Positions 5,580 through 13,650 of a stretch of 13,650 nt of DNA are shown here, one piece after another (positions within the stretch are counted from its first letter, which is position 1; the number at the start of each line of letters is the position of its first letter). The position numbers and the translations under genes were made by a program. The stretch is from an uncultured Clostridia bacterium (GTDB taxonomy: Bacteria; Bacillota; Clostridia; HGM11514): contig CAKSSZ010000023.1 of NCBI GenBank assembly GCA_934489915.1, positions 1 to 13,650 of the forward strand, read 5' to 3'. The notes below the pieces were generated by a model, which was given only the letters and a program-made list of their open reading frames with translations, searched no databases and was not told the origin of the DNA.

Positions 5580-5972
5580 TTATGAATCATACTTTTGATG
5601 ATGTTCCGGTCTCCGTAAAAATTCTGCCAAAAAAAAGACGGGAATGGTTAAAAAATACCACAGAATCGAGTAAGGCAGGCAAATCTGCCCCAAGAGCTGA
5701 AACCGCAAATCGGAATAATCCCATACACTCCAGTGCAGCTTCAAATTGACCAAGCATCCAACCAAAAACTCTGTCACGGTGATAAATAAACTGCCCACAA
5801 AACACCGCACCCAAATGACCTGATGTCCCAAGCGTTTATGAATGCCGCAAAGAACCGGAAAACAAACCCCGCCGGTCAGACCCATGGTCCAGTGGGTAAA
5901 TCCACGCCACAATAGCTCAATCAAACTATATCCTGCCGCACCGATACAAAACAAAAAAAGAAACCGTTTCAT
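5580..5972 (-). CDS. CmpB-type (PF06541) integral membrane protein, putative ABC transporter permease family
   Basis: This 130-residue protein has about four membrane segments (roughly 3-21, 30-46, 54-76 and 95-117) and a hydrophilic C-terminal tail. The patterns GYSLIELLWRGFTHW, GGVCF, ITVTEFLVGCLVN and WDYSDLRFQLLGQICLPYSILW match PF06541, a family named as putative ABC transporter permease although ABC partners are usually absent, as here. Its function is not known. The ATG at 5972 has AGGAGG 5 nt upstream. Both that site and the ATG lie in a large hairpin followed by U7 that looks like the tyrS terminator, so full expression may need another promoter, readthrough, or relief of the structure. 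DUF378 follows 59 nt downstream. Confidence 0.75.
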   Translation of the reverse strand: MKRFLFLFCIGAAGYSLIELLWRGFTHWTMGLTGGVCFPVLCGIHKRLGHQVIWVRCFVGSLFITVTEFLVGCLVNLKLHWSVWDYSDLRFQLLGQICLPYSILWYFLTIPVFFLAEFLRRPEHHQKYDS

Positions 5973-6019
5973 GGCGTCCTCCTATCCCTGTAAAGATAGA
6001 GTCTCCATAAAACGGTTTC
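5953..6019 (-). terminator. Terminator-like hairpin after tyrS overlapping the start of the CmpB-like gene
   Basis: On the minus strand GAAACCGUUUUAUGG (6019-6005) pairs over 15 bp (one G-U) with CCAUGAAACGGUUUC (5974-5960), followed at once by U7 (5959-5953). It starts 25 nt after the tyrS stop. The 3' arm holds the AUG of the next gene. In the 30-nt loop, CUCUAUC can pair with GAUAGGAG, tying up part of the ribosome binding site. Confidence 0.7.
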
Positions 6020-6044
6020 CCTATTCGCCTTCTGGCAGCAACCG

Positions 6045-7262
6045 CTATGCCAAAATTACTTTAAAATAGCTCTTCTTTCCTTTCTTTACAATCAACCCGT
6101 CCCCTTCAAAGGATTCCTTGGGAATGGTCTGATCAATGGAAGCAATTTTTACATCATTCACCGTCAAGCCGCCCTGGGTGATTAATCGGCGACCTTCCCC
6201 TCTGGAAGGAACAATCCCCGTCCGGGCAATCAGATCCAACGCAGTAATTTCATCAAAATCGTCCGTCAATGTCTTGGTTGGCATATTTGCAGACGCACCG
6301 CCCGCTTCAAACAAAGCTTGTGCCGCCGCCTGTGCCTTTTCCGCTTCCTCTTTGCCATGCACCAAAGAGGTAACTTCATAAGCCAGCAATTTTTTCGCCG
6401 TATTAATCTCCTGTCCTTCCAATTTTTCCAACTCACGGATTTGATCCATCGGCAGGAAGGTCAGCAGCTTTAAGCATTTAATGACATCCTGGTCGCCCAC
6501 ATTTCTCCAATACTGATAAAAATCGTAGGGAGACGTTTTTTCCGGATCCAACCATACGGCGCCGCTCTGGGTCTTGCCCATTTTCTTGCCTTCGGAGGTG
6601 GTCAGAAGGGTAAAGGTCATACCGTACACATCTTTTCCTTCCACACGGTGAACCAGCTTAAGACCGCCTAAAATATTGGACCACTGGTCATCCCCGCCCA
6701 GCTCCAGCTTACAGCCGTAATCCTGATACAATTTCAGAAAATCGTAGCTTTGCATCAGCATATAGTTAAATTCCAGGAAAGATAACCCCCGTTCCAGACG
6801 GGTTTTAAAGCATTCCGCCGTCAGCATTTGATTCACAGAAAAATGTACACCGATATCTCTCAAAAACTCAATATAATTCAAATCCAGCAGCCAGTCTGCG
6901 TTGTTCACCATCAATGCCTTGCCGTCAGAAAAATCAACCAGGCGGGAAATCTGCTTTTTAAAGCATTCGCAATGATACTGAATGGTTTCCGGCGTCATCA
7001 TACTGCGCATATCCGTCCGACCGGAAGGATCCCCCACCATACCGGAACCTCCGCCAATCAGTGCAATGGGTCTGTGCCCTGCCCGCTGCATATGCGCCAT
7101 AACCATCAGCTGCAAGAAATGCCCCACATGCAGGCTATCCGCCGTGGGGTCAAACCCAATGTAAAAGGTAACCTTTTCCTTGCCCAGCAATTCACGGATT
7201 TCCTGCTCATGAGTTACCTGGGCAATCAGACCCCGTTCCTCCAATATGTCGTACACGTTCAT
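6045..7262 (-). CDS. tyrS: Tyrosyl-tRNA synthetase
   Basis: This 405-residue cytoplasmic class I synthetase charges tRNA-Tyr with tyrosine. The HIGH motif appears as HVGH (45-48) in [13 protein letters not shown], and the KMSKS motif as KMGKT (227-231). Tyrosine-pocket elements include FYIGFDPT (33-40), the QSYDFLKLY segment (171-179) and GGDDQWSNI (189-197). The C-terminal part (about 340-405) is an S4 RNA-binding domain with [25 protein letters not shown] sequence. Length is normal. The ATG overlaps the trmFO stop by four bases (ATGA), with AGGAGG 10 nt upstream, so translation is probably coupled to trmFO. No T-box leader is visible, unlike many stand-alone Firmicute tyrS genes; it appears to be transcribed with topA-trmFO. 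The terminator-like hairpin follows its stop codon. Confidence 0.97.
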   Translation of the reverse strand: MNVYDILEERGLIAQVTHEQEIRELLGKEKVTFYIGFDPTADSLHVGHFLQLMVMAHMQRAGHRPIALIGGGSGMVGDPSGRTDMRSMMTPETIQYHCECFKKQISRLVDFSDGKALMVNNADWLLDLNYIEFLRDIGVHFSVNQMLTAECFKTRLERGLSFLEFNYMLMQSYDFLKLYQDYGCKLELGGDDQWSNILGGLKLVHRVEGKDVYGMTFTLLTTSEGKKMGKTQSGAVWLDPEKTSPYDFYQYWRNVGDQDVIKCLKLLTFLPMDQIRELEKLEGQEINTAKKLLAYEVTSLVHGKEEAEKAQAAAQALFEAGGASANMPTKTLTDDFDEITALDLIARTGIVPSRGEGRRLITQGGLTVNDVKIASIDQTIPKESFEGDGLIVKKGKKSYFKVILA

Positions 7263-8566
7263 TGTAAATATTCCTCCTTATAAGCCCTCAACCGCTCCAA
7301 TGCACGCTGAGAAATGGCTTCATTTTTTTCACGTTTGCCCCGGATCCGAACCGGTAAGGGGGGCAGCAATCCAAAATTCACGTTCATCGGTTGAAAAACG
7401 CCAACTGACTCATGACTTACATAGGCAGCCAAAGCGCCCAAGGCGGTCTCCGTCGGAAAAGGTGGCAGTTGCCGTCCTTGCAGCCTGGCTGCGCAAAACA
7501 ATCCCGCTGTCAAACCGGACGCTGCCGATTCCGCATATCCCTCCACGCCGGTCATTTGCCCGGCAAAAGAAAGCTTAGGACATTTTTTCAACCGATAATA
7601 TGCATCCAACAGTTTAGGGGAATTTAAAAAGGTATTTCGGTGCATCACTCCGTACCGAACAAATTCTGCATGCTTCAGCCCCGGAATCATGGAAAAAACC
7701 CTTTTTTGCTCTCCCCATTTTAAATTGGTTTGAAATCCGACAATGTTATATAAGCTGCCTGCACTGTTATCCTGCCGCAGCTGCACCACTGCATAAGGCG
7801 GCTCTGTGCTGCGGGGATCCTTCAATCCAACCGGCTTTAAGGGACCGTATCGCATGGTGTCCTCGCCGCGTTTTGCCATTACTTCAATGGGCATACAGCC
7901 TTCAAATACTCCGGCATGCTCAAATTCCTTCAAGGGTGCGGTTTCTGCCGTAATCAAGGCCTCATAAAATCGTCGGTATTCCTCTTCTGTCATCGGGCAG
8001 TTTATATAATCCGCCTCCCCTTTATCATAGCGGGAAGCACGAAACACCCGTTCCTGATCAATGGTTTCAAATGACACAATGGGAGCTGCCGCATCGTAAA
8101 AATGCAACGCTTCCTCCCCAGTCAGCTCCAATATTTGCGGAACCAGGCCGTCTGACGTCAATGGGCCGGTTGCCACAACGGTTTCCGTCCCGCTGTCTAA
8201 GGAGGTGACCTCTTCCTCCGTCACGGTAATCAGGGGGTGAGAACGAATTGCGTCTGTAATTTCCTTAGAAAAAGCTTCCCTGTCAACTGCAAGCGCTCCG
8301 CCGGCCGGAACCCGATGCTTGTCCGCTGAAGCCATAATAAGCGAATCCAACTCCCGCATCTCCTGCTTTAAAAGTCCGACCGCATTGGATAATAAATCAG
8401 CCCGAAGAGAGTTGCTGCATACCAGCTCTGCAAATTGGGTGCTGTGATGTGCCGGTGAAAATTTTTTCGGCTTCATTTCAAACAATTGCACCGAAATCCC
8501 CCGCTGTGCCAATTGCCAGGCGGCTTCACAGCCTGCCAAGCCCGCTCCGATCACCTGCGCCTGCAT
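7259..8566 (-). CDS. trmFO: tRNA (uracil-54) methyltransferase, folate/FAD dependent
   Basis: TrmFO uses methylenetetrahydrofolate and FADH2 to make ribothymidine at position 54 of the tRNA T loop, the Gram-positive alternative to TrmA. The 435 residues equal the usual length. The FAD-binding Rossmann motif [14 protein letters not shown] (7-20) is at the N-terminus. ELVCSNSLR (47-55) and [16 protein letters not shown] (222-237) contain the two cysteines implicated in catalysis in this family (Cys50 and Cys224 here). [18 protein letters not shown] (334-351) is the conserved C-terminal FAD-contact region. Its ATG shares one base with the topA stop (TGATG), with AGGAG 9 nt upstream. The topA-trmFO order is conserved in many Firmicutes. 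Confidence 0.96.
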   Translation of the reverse strand: MQAQVIGAGLAGCEAAWQLAQRGISVQLFEMKPKKFSPAHHSTQFAELVCSNSLRADLLSNAVGLLKQEMRELDSLIMASADKHRVPAGGALAVDREAFSKEITDAIRSHPLITVTEEEVTSLDSGTETVVATGPLTSDGLVPQILELTGEEALHFYDAAAPIVSFETIDQERVFRASRYDKGEADYINCPMTEEEYRRFYEALITAETAPLKEFEHAGVFEGCMPIEVMAKRGEDTMRYGPLKPVGLKDPRSTEPPYAVVQLRQDNSAGSLYNIVGFQTNLKWGEQKRVFSMIPGLKHAEFVRYGVMHRNTFLNSPKLLDAYYRLKKCPKLSFAGQMTGVEGYAESAASGLTAGLFCAARLQGRQLPPFPTETALGALAAYVSHESVGVFQPMNVNFGLLPPLPVRIRGKREKNEAISQRALERLRAYKEEYLQ

Positions 8567-10650
8567 CAGCCCTCGCTCCTCTCAAAATCACATTTTCCGC
8601 AGTAATACCGCCGCTTCTTCCCTGCCTTTTTCACAAACAGGCTGCCGCCGCATTTGGGGCAATGCTCCTTGGTAGGTTGATCCCAGGTAACAAAATCACA
8701 TTCCGGATTCTTTTCACATCCAAAATATTTTTTACCCTTTTGGCTTTTCTTTTCCAATACTTTTCCGCCACACTTGGGACACTGTGCGCCGGTATCCACA
8801 ATAATCGCTTTGGTGTTGCGGCATTCCGGGAACCCGGGGCAAGCCAAAAACTTTCCGTAACGTCCCATTTTATAGACCATTTTCCGGCCACATTTTTCAC
8901 AAACCACGTCCGATTCCTCGTCTGCAATTTTAATTTTTTCCATTGCAGTTTCTGCGGTTTTCAGTGTTTGTTTAAAGGGACCGTAAAAATCGTGCAGAAT
9001 GGTGACCCAATCCTTTTCCCCGTCCTCTACCTCGTCAAGCTCCGTTTCCATATTGGCAGTAAATTCAATATCCACAATATCGGCAAAATATTGCTTCATC
9101 AGGTCTGTTACAACCGTTCCCAGCTCTGTGGGCTTTAATGCTTTTCCGTCCCGCACTACATAACCGCGCTGTAAGATGATCGAAATGGTAGGCGCATAGG
9201 TGCTGGGGCGGCCGATACCGTTTTCTTCTAACGCCTTCAGCAGTGCTGCCTCGCTGTATCGCTGCGGGGGTTGAGTAAAATGCTGTTTTGGCAGGAGCTG
9301 CTTCATTTCCAAGCTATCTCCCTTTGCCAGGTCAGGCAGCTTAACGTCCTGATCCAAGCCATCCTCTTCCTGCCGAACAGGATCCTTAATTTCCTGGTAC
9401 AGTACCATAAATCCGGGGAATTTCAATTTTGAGCCGTTTGCCTTAAAGCAATACTCCCCTGCGTGAATATCCGCCGAAATGGTATCATACACAGCCGCCT
9501 CCATCTGACTGGCAACAAACCGCTCCCAAATCAATTTATAAAGCTTGTACTGATCGGTAGGGAGGGTTTTCTTTAACTGATCCGGCGTAATAGAAACCAT
9601 ACTGGGGCGAATTGCTTCGTGAGCGTCCTGCGCATTTTTCTTTGATTTATAAATCTTTGGTTTTGCAGGTAAATAATTCTCCCCATAATTGTTTTGAATA
9701 TACTCCCGTGCCTCTTTTTGCGCTTCTTCGGAAATACGCAGTGAGTCGGTTCTCATATAGGTAATCAAACCCACCAGACCAATGCCTTCTACTTCAACGC
9801 CTTCATACAGCTGCTGTGCCGCTGCCATCGTTTTTTTCGCTGTATAACCGTACTTTTTAGAAGCCTCCTGCTGCATAGAACTGGTAATGAAGGGTGGTAC
9901 AGGCGCCTTTGTTTTCTGCGCCTTTTTAACGGCAGATACCTGATAAGCCGCGTTTTCCAGATTGGTTAGAATTTGCTTGACCTGATCTTCATTCTTTAAC
10001 TCAATTTTACCCTTTTGATCACCGTAAAAGCGAGCAACAAAAGAGGATTTCCCCTTTTTCAGCTCTGCCTGCAAACTCCAATATTCCTGAGGAACAAATT
10101 TTTCAATTTCCGCTTCCCGATCCACCACCAGCCGTGTTGCAACAGACTGCACACGCCCGGCGCTCAAGCCCTTCTTAACCTTTTTCCAGAACAATGGACT
10201 GATTTGGTATCCCACAATACGATCCAGAATTCTCCGTGCCTGCTGCGCGTTGACTAAGTCCTGATTGATATGGCTCGGCGCCTTCACTGCCGCCTTAACG
10301 GCATTTTTGGTAATTTCATTAAAGGAAATCCGGCAATCAGTATTCGGGTCAATCTGCAGCAAATGAGCCAAATGCCACGAAATTGCCTCCCCCTCCCGGT
10401 CAGGGTCGGTTGCCAGATAAATTTTATCTGCGTTTTTCGCATCCCGCTTTAATTTGCTCAGCAGCTCGCCCTTGCCGCGGATGGTAATATATTTTGGTTC
10501 AAAATTATGCTCAATATCAACTCCCAGCTGGCTTTTCGGCAAATCGCGCAAGTGCCCCATGGAAGCAACAACTTTATAGTTTTTTCCTAAATACTTTGTG
10601 ATGGTTTTTGCCTTTGCAGGTGATTCCACAATCACCAAATATTTTGCCAT
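8566..10650 (-). CDS. topA: DNA topoisomerase I (type IA)
   Basis: This 694-residue enzyme relaxes negatively supercoiled DNA by cutting one strand through a 5'-phosphotyrosine. The Toprim domain spans about 1-115, with Glu9 in [12 protein letters not shown] and DPDREGE (82-88) binding magnesium. The active-site Tyr298 lies in [14 protein letters not shown]. Other landmarks are [19 protein letters not shown] (161-179), AHEAIRPS (343-350) and [14 protein letters not shown] (476-489). Three C4 zinc ribbons close the protein, with cysteines at 584/587/604/610, 624/627/645/651 and 664/667/684/687; the last has the shorter CGKC form. AGGAGG lies 6 nt before the ATG, and dprA ends 23 nt upstream. 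Confidence 0.97.
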   Translation of the reverse strand: MAKYLVIVESPAKAKTITKYLGKNYKVVASMGHLRDLPKSQLGVDIEHNFEPKYITIRGKGELLSKLKRDAKNADKIYLATDPDREGEAISWHLAHLLQIDPNTDCRISFNEITKNAVKAAVKAPSHINQDLVNAQQARRILDRIVGYQISPLFWKKVKKGLSAGRVQSVATRLVVDREAEIEKFVPQEYWSLQAELKKGKSSFVARFYGDQKGKIELKNEDQVKQILTNLENAAYQVSAVKKAQKTKAPVPPFITSSMQQEASKKYGYTAKKTMAAAQQLYEGVEVEGIGLVGLITYMRTDSLRISEEAQKEAREYIQNNYGENYLPAKPKIYKSKKNAQDAHEAIRPSMVSITPDQLKKTLPTDQYKLYKLIWERFVASQMEAAVYDTISADIHAGEYCFKANGSKLKFPGFMVLYQEIKDPVRQEEDGLDQDVKLPDLAKGDSLEMKQLLPKQHFTQPPQRYSEAALLKALEENGIGRPSTYAPTISIILQRGYVVRDGKALKPTELGTVVTDLMKQYFADIVDIEFTANMETELDEVEDGEKDWVTILHDFYGPFKQTLKTAETAMEKIKIADEESDVVCEKCGRKMVYKMGRYGKFLACPGFPECRNTKAIIVDTGAQCPKCGGKVLEKKSQKGKKYFGCEKNPECDFVTWDQPTKEHCPKCGGSLFVKKAGKKRRYYCGKCDFERSEG

Positions 10651-10673
10651 ATTGTTCCTCCTATTCCAAAGGA

Positions 10674-11774
10674 TTATCCAATAACTTGGTAAACATCGCC
10701 GCCCAAATTATGTACAATACCTTTTAATTCCATAATCATCAGGGTAGACAGCACCCGGGATTGCTCCACTTCAGCCAGCTCTGCAAGCTCATCAATCAAC
10801 AACTTTCCATGATATTGCAGCAACTGAAATAATTTTTCTTCCAAAGGAGAAAGAGAAACGGTCTCCTTTTCTTCCGGAGCTTTTTCTTCTTCCTCTACCA
10901 AGATCCATTGAAACGCATCGATAATATCAACCGGGCTTACAACCGGACAGGCACCCTCAATCAATAAGCGGTTACTACCCGTACAAACCGATGAATAAAT
11001 ACTGCCCGGTACCACAAATACCTCTTTGCCGCTTTCCAATGCTGCATGTGCCGTGCTCAAAGCGCCGCTCACCCGGGGCGCTTCCACCACCAGAACTCCC
11101 ATGCCCAAGCCGGCCATGATCCGGTTCCTGGCTAAAAAATGGTGTGCCAAGGGTCTGGTACCCGGCGGATATTCGCTGATCACTGCACCGGATTGAATAA
11201 TCCGATCCATTAATTCCAAATTAGACGGCGGATAGACCACATCCACACCGCAGCCTAACACCGCAACAGTCGGAGCCGAGCCTGTCAATGCACCGGAATT
11301 GGCCTGTGTATCAATTCCGTAAGCCATACCGCTGACAATGCAAATCCCACGGCTGGAAAGGTGAGCAGCAAATTCATATGCTGTTTTTTCCCCTTCCTTC
11401 GTAGCCTTGCGTGTTCCGACAATCGTAAACGCCGGAAGAGATGAAAAATCCGGAAGCTGGCCCCGATAATAAAGCACCAGCGGCGGACTGAAAATAGAAC
11501 GCAAAGAAGAAGGATAACGATCCTCCTCATACGTCACAATAGTAATTCCCGCCCGATCGCACTGTGTGGCAATCTGCTCAGCGGCTTTCATATCTTTTTT
11601 ACACAAGGCTTTTACCGTCGCTGTATTGATTTCCTCAATACAGCGCAGCGACTCCCGGTTTGCTTGACGGTATACCTCTCCCGCAGAACCAAAGCAATCC
11701 AGCAGGGGCTGCACAAACCGGTTATTTGCCCCCAGCGCTTCCGCCAGCCAAATCCATTCTTCCCGCATGGTCAT
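10674..11774 (-). CDS. dprA: DNA-processing protein DprA
   Basis: DprA (DprA/Smf family) loads RecA onto incoming single-stranded DNA during natural transformation, and is retained in many bacteria not known to be competent. The 366-residue protein has a helical SAM-like N-terminal part (about 1-75). The extended Rossmann core follows (about 80-290), with TIVGTRKAT (117-125), IVSGMAYGIDTQAN (146-159), VLGCGVDVVYP (172-182), FLARNRIMAGL (213-223) and VVEAPRVSGALSTA (229-242). A C-terminal winged-helix segment (about 305-366) matches the DprA DML1-like domain. The ATG at 11774 has AGGGA 8 nt upstream; an alternative ATG two codons on is less well placed. It sits 27 nt after the TrmH-family gene and 23 nt before topA, the dprA-topA order seen across Firmicutes. 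Confidence 0.95.
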   Translation of the reverse strand: MTMREEWIWLAEALGANNRFVQPLLDCFGSAGEVYRQANRESLRCIEEINTATVKALCKKDMKAAEQIATQCDRAGITIVTYEEDRYPSSLRSIFSPPLVLYYRGQLPDFSSLPAFTIVGTRKATKEGEKTAYEFAAHLSSRGICIVSGMAYGIDTQANSGALTGSAPTVAVLGCGVDVVYPPSNLELMDRIIQSGAVISEYPPGTRPLAHHFLARNRIMAGLGMGVLVVEAPRVSGALSTAHAALESGKEVFVVPGSIYSSVCTGSNRLLIEGACPVVSPVDIIDAFQWILVEEEEKAPEEKETVSLSPLEEKLFQLLQYHGKLLIDELAELAEVEQSRVLSTLMIMELKGIVHNLGGDVYQVIG

Positions 11775-11801
11775 CCATCGCTTCCCTACTCTAAAATCTT
11801 A

Positions 11802-12554
11802 TCACATGCTGCGCTGCCTGAAAGCCTCATAAGCAATCACGCCAAATGCAACCGCAGCGTTTAACGATTCGCTTCCCCCGATCATAGGAATTTTCACCGC
11901 CGCCTTAGCAGCATTCCGCACAGCCGGACTGACTCCCTGTGCTTCGTTCCCGATGACCACAGCAAACGGCTTTTTAAAATCATAGGAAAAGAGCGGAACT
12001 GCATCCTTTAAATCAGCACACACCAAGGAAAGCTTAGATAATTCTTCTACCCGCTCCGCAAACACAATCGGGAGATCAAACAAAGCGCCCATGGTAGCAC
12101 GCACTACCTTCGGACTGTAAACATCCGCACAGTCGCCCAATAAAATTACGCCGCCAAAACCTGCAGCGTCCGCCGTACGGATCACCGTACCCAAATTACC
12201 CGGGTCACGGAGCCGGTCACAAACCACCAGCGGCTGCTGGACAGGCAAGCAAGATAGCTTTTCCCGCTTCTGCTCCGCTACCGCCGCCACTCCCTGAGGA
12301 GAGCAGGTATCGGAAAGCTCCGCAAGAATACTGTCCGGGGCCTCATAACATTCTTCCCCGGTAAGCCCCATGTCATAAAAACGCCGGTGAGCAAACACCC
12401 GCCGCAAGGGTACGCCCTTCTCCATTGCGTCAAAAACCAGCCGCTCTCCTTCCAGCAAAAACAAGCCGGTTGCTTGCCGATGAGACTTTTTCAACAGTTT
12501 TTTTGATTCCTTTACCGCCCGATTGTCCCGGCTGGTAATTTTTTTTACCGTCAA
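11802..12554 (-). CDS. TrmH/SpoU-family RNA 2'-O-methyltransferase
   Basis: The 250-residue protein has an N-terminal substrate-binding domain (about 1-95, with FLLEGERLVFDAM) and a C-terminal SPOUT knot. The three SpoU motifs are intact: motif 1 DRLRDPGNLGTVIRTADAAGF (113-133, shown from Asp113), motif 2 VIGNEAQGVS (200-209), and motif 3 IPMIGGSESLNAAVAFGV (222-239). Conserved Asn119, Glu204, Ser230 and Asn232 are consistent with S-adenosylmethionine-dependent ribose methylation. The RNA target, rRNA (RlmB/TsnR-like) or tRNA, cannot be decided from sequence. The start appears to be TTG at 12554, since AAAGGAG lies 9 nt upstream and no closer ATG or GTG exists. A small 5-bp hairpin (12571-12593) lies just before that site. 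It stands between the ribosomal-protein genes and dprA. Confidence 0.9.
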   Translation of the reverse strand: MTVKKITSRDNRAVKESKKLLKKSHRQATGLFLLEGERLVFDAMEKGVPLRRVFAHRRFYDMGLTGEECYEAPDSILAELSDTCSPQGVAAVAEQKREKLSCLPVQQPLVVCDRLRDPGNLGTVIRTADAAGFGGVILLGDCADVYSPKVVRATMGALFDLPIVFAERVEELSKLSLVCADLKDAVPLFSYDFKKPFAVVIGNEAQGVSPAVRNAAKAAVKIPMIGGSESLNAAVAFGVIAYEAFRQRSM

Positions 12555-12602
12555 CCCAGACCGCTCCTTTACAGCCGCTCTTAGAAAAGCTGTCTATAAA
12601 AT

Positions 12603-12632
12603 TTTAGACCCGCCGGAAACAACGGATCTAAA
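12603..12632 (-). terminator. Probable intrinsic terminator after rplT
   Basis: Ten bases after the rplT stop, UUUAGAUCCG pairs with CGGGUCUAAA on the minus strand (one U-G pair, 10-nt loop). The following ATTTTAT is a short T-run, so termination may be partial and the methyltransferase-dprA-topA genes could receive readthrough. Confidence 0.6.
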
Positions 12633-12642
12633 GATAATGTTC

Positions 12643-12999
12643 TTATGAAAGGCTTGCTTTTGCAGTTTCAACCAGCTTTGCAAATCCCTGTGCATCATGA
12701 ATTGCCAGCTCGGAAAGCATTTTACGGTTCATAACGATTCCTGCCTTCTTCAAACCGTTCATAAAGGTGGAATAGTTCATACCGTTGCTCTTGGCTGCCG
12801 CACTGATACGGGCAATCCACAGCTGTCTGAATTCTCTCTTCTTTTGCTTTCTGCCGACATAAGCAAATGCCAGCGATCTCATAACCGCCTGATTTGCAAC
12901 TCTGTATTGCTTACCCTGCGCACCACGGAAGCCCTTTGCCAGCTTTAATACCTTCTTATGTCTTTTTCTGGTGGCCATTGCACCCTTTACTCTTGCCAT
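12643..12999 (-). CDS. rplT: Ribosomal protein bL20
   Basis: The 118-residue basic protein begins [21 protein letters not shown] and contains [36 protein letters not shown] and [18 protein letters not shown], all diagnostic of bL20. It is an early-assembly 50S protein binding 23S rRNA and, in many bacteria, the autogenous repressor of the infC-rpmI-rplT operon through a leader RNA, which would lie upstream of infC outside this window. AGGAGG lies 8 nt before the ATG; rpmI ends 20 nt upstream. Confidence 0.98.
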   Translation of the reverse strand: MARVKGAMATRKRHKKVLKLAKGFRGAQGKQYRVANQAVMRSLAFAYVGRKQKKREFRQLWIARISAAAKSNGMNYSTFMNGLKKAGIVMNRKMLSELAIHDAQGFAKLVETAKASLS

Positions 13000-13019
13000 T
13001 TCTGTTTCCTCCTATTCGC

Positions 13020-13217
13020 TTATTTGTAAGGAATTAATTTCTTCACAACGGACGCATTTGCAACGCTTGCATATCCGGTCTTGCGAAGACCTCTTTTTCT
13101 CTTGGTGGATTTCTTAGTCAGAATGTGACTGCGAAATGCCTTTCCTCTTTTTACCTTACCGTTTTTTGTAAGCGAAAAACGCTTTGCCGCACCTCTATGG
13201 GTTTTAATCTTAGGCAT
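13020..13217 (-). CDS. rpmI: Ribosomal protein bL35
   Basis: The 65-residue, very basic protein begins [20 protein letters not shown] and continues with [20 protein letters not shown], the bL35 signature. It is a component of the 50S subunit. AAAGGAG lies 8 nt before the ATG. It sits between infC (47-nt gap) and rplT (20-nt gap) in the classic order, so the three are almost certainly one transcript. Confidence 0.98.
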   Translation of the reverse strand: MPKIKTHRGAAKRFSLTKNGKVKRGKAFRSHILTKKSTKRKRGLRKTGYASVANASVVKKLIPYK

Positions 13218-13264
13218 TTTTAAAACTCCTTTCCCATCTTGAAATAAATAATATCAAGCCCGCA

Positions 13265-13650
13265 TTATCTTTGCGCAACGGGCGCAATAAACATTACCAT
13301 GTTTCTGCCTTCCATTTTCGGAGGACGCTCCACCGAGCCAATCCCATCAACACCGCTCTGGAACCGTTCCAGCAATGTTTTTCCTAACGCAGTATGCTGC
13401 ATTTCACGACCGCGGAACCGCACTGCAACCTTAACCTTATCGCCGGCCTTTAAGAACTTTAACGCATTGTTCAGCTTGGTTTCAAAATCATGCGTATCAA
13501 TGGAGGGAGACAGGCGAACCTCTTTCACTTCCACTATTTTTTGATTTTTTCTGGCTTCCTTTTCCCGCTTGGCAAGCTCAAACTTATACTTACCGTAGTC
13601 CATGATTTTGCACACGGGCGGCTTTCCCTGAGGAGCAATCATCACCAAAT
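13265..13650 (-). CDS. infC: Translation initiation factor IF-3 (5' end cut by right edge)
   Basis: The frame stays open to the right edge, so the gene starts outside the window and roughly the first 45 residues are missing. What remains includes the end of the N-terminal domain ([21 protein letters not shown], where the apparent start codon is really an internal Leu), the basic linker helix ([14 protein letters not shown]) and the C-terminal domain ([36 protein letters not shown], ending [11 protein letters not shown]). IF-3 binds the 30S subunit, prevents 50S joining and proofreads start codon and initiator tRNA. It leads the infC-rpmI-rplT operon. Confidence 0.97.
   Translation of the reverse strand, partial: LVMIAPQGKPPVCKIMDYGKYKFELAKREKEARKNQKIVEVKEVRLSPSIDTHDFETKLNNALKFLKAGDKVKVAVRFRGREMQHTALGKTLLERFQSGVDGIGSVERPPKMEGRNMVMFIAPVAQR

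Noticed and set aside
8449..9138. Plus-strand open frame of 229 codons across the topA/trmFO junction
   Set aside because: It is antisense to two well-recognised genes including the topA zinc ribbons, with no start signals.
1..13650. CRISPR arrays, insertion sequences or defence systems
   Set aside because: No regularly spaced repeats, transposase motifs or terminal inverted repeats were seen.
13260..13650. bL20-type leader regulating infC-rpmI-rplT
   Set aside because: Such a leader would lie upstream of infC, beyond the right edge; the short gap between infC and rpmI holds only a weak 5-6 bp hairpin.

Overview
The window looks like chromosome from a low-to-moderate GC Gram-positive anaerobe of the Clostridia; a gut-type Oscillospirales/Ruminococcaceae-like organism is my inference. 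The grounds are AGGAGG-type ribosome binding sites on nearly every gene, TrmFO (the folate/FAD tRNA methyltransferase typical of Firmicutes), an infC-rpmI-rplT block followed by dprA-topA-trmFO, consensus sigma-A promoters, and families common in Clostridia: a copper-amine-oxidase-like stalk protein, DUF378, a CmpB-type membrane protein and a cytidylate-kinase-like protein. Nothing here is a mobile element, CRISPR array or prophage, and no stretch over 300 bases lacks a gene.

Left part (1-2898). Three metabolic genes lie on the minus strand: the start of a branched-chain aminotransferase (ilvE, cut by the left edge), class II fructose-bisphosphate aldolase (fba) with its own strong promoter, and a cytoplasmic GH29 alpha-L-fucosidase with its own promoter. 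The fucosidase promoter is back to back with a perfect consensus promoter that drives a tRNA-Gln(CUG) gene on the plus strand. A-tract DNA containing a perfect palindrome separates the two.

Middle part (2911-5972). After the tRNA and its terminator comes a plus-strand cytidylate-kinase-like gene, then a bidirectional terminator. Next is a self-contained, rather AT-rich module: a secreted stalk-domain protein (minus) divergent from a small XRE repressor (plus). Their two promoters overlap at the -35 boxes, and a perfect 15-bp palindrome fills the spacer of the minus-strand promoter, which is a clear candidate operator. A second bidirectional terminator closes the module. Two small membrane-protein genes (DUF378 and CmpB-like) follow on the minus strand.

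Right part (5953-13650). A long minus-strand information-processing cluster runs infC (cut by the right edge), rpmI, rplT, a probable terminator, then a TrmH-family rRNA/tRNA methyltransferase, dprA, topA, trmFO and tyrS. The last genes are tightly packed: topA and trmFO share one base, and trmFO and tyrS overlap by four. The cluster appears to end at a terminator-like hairpin whose 3' arm and U-tract are also the start codon and first codons of the CmpB-like gene.

The points most worth a second look are that hairpin over a start codon, the divergent operator switch with its long leader and unused ribosome binding site, and the A-tract palindrome between the fucosidase and tRNA promoters.
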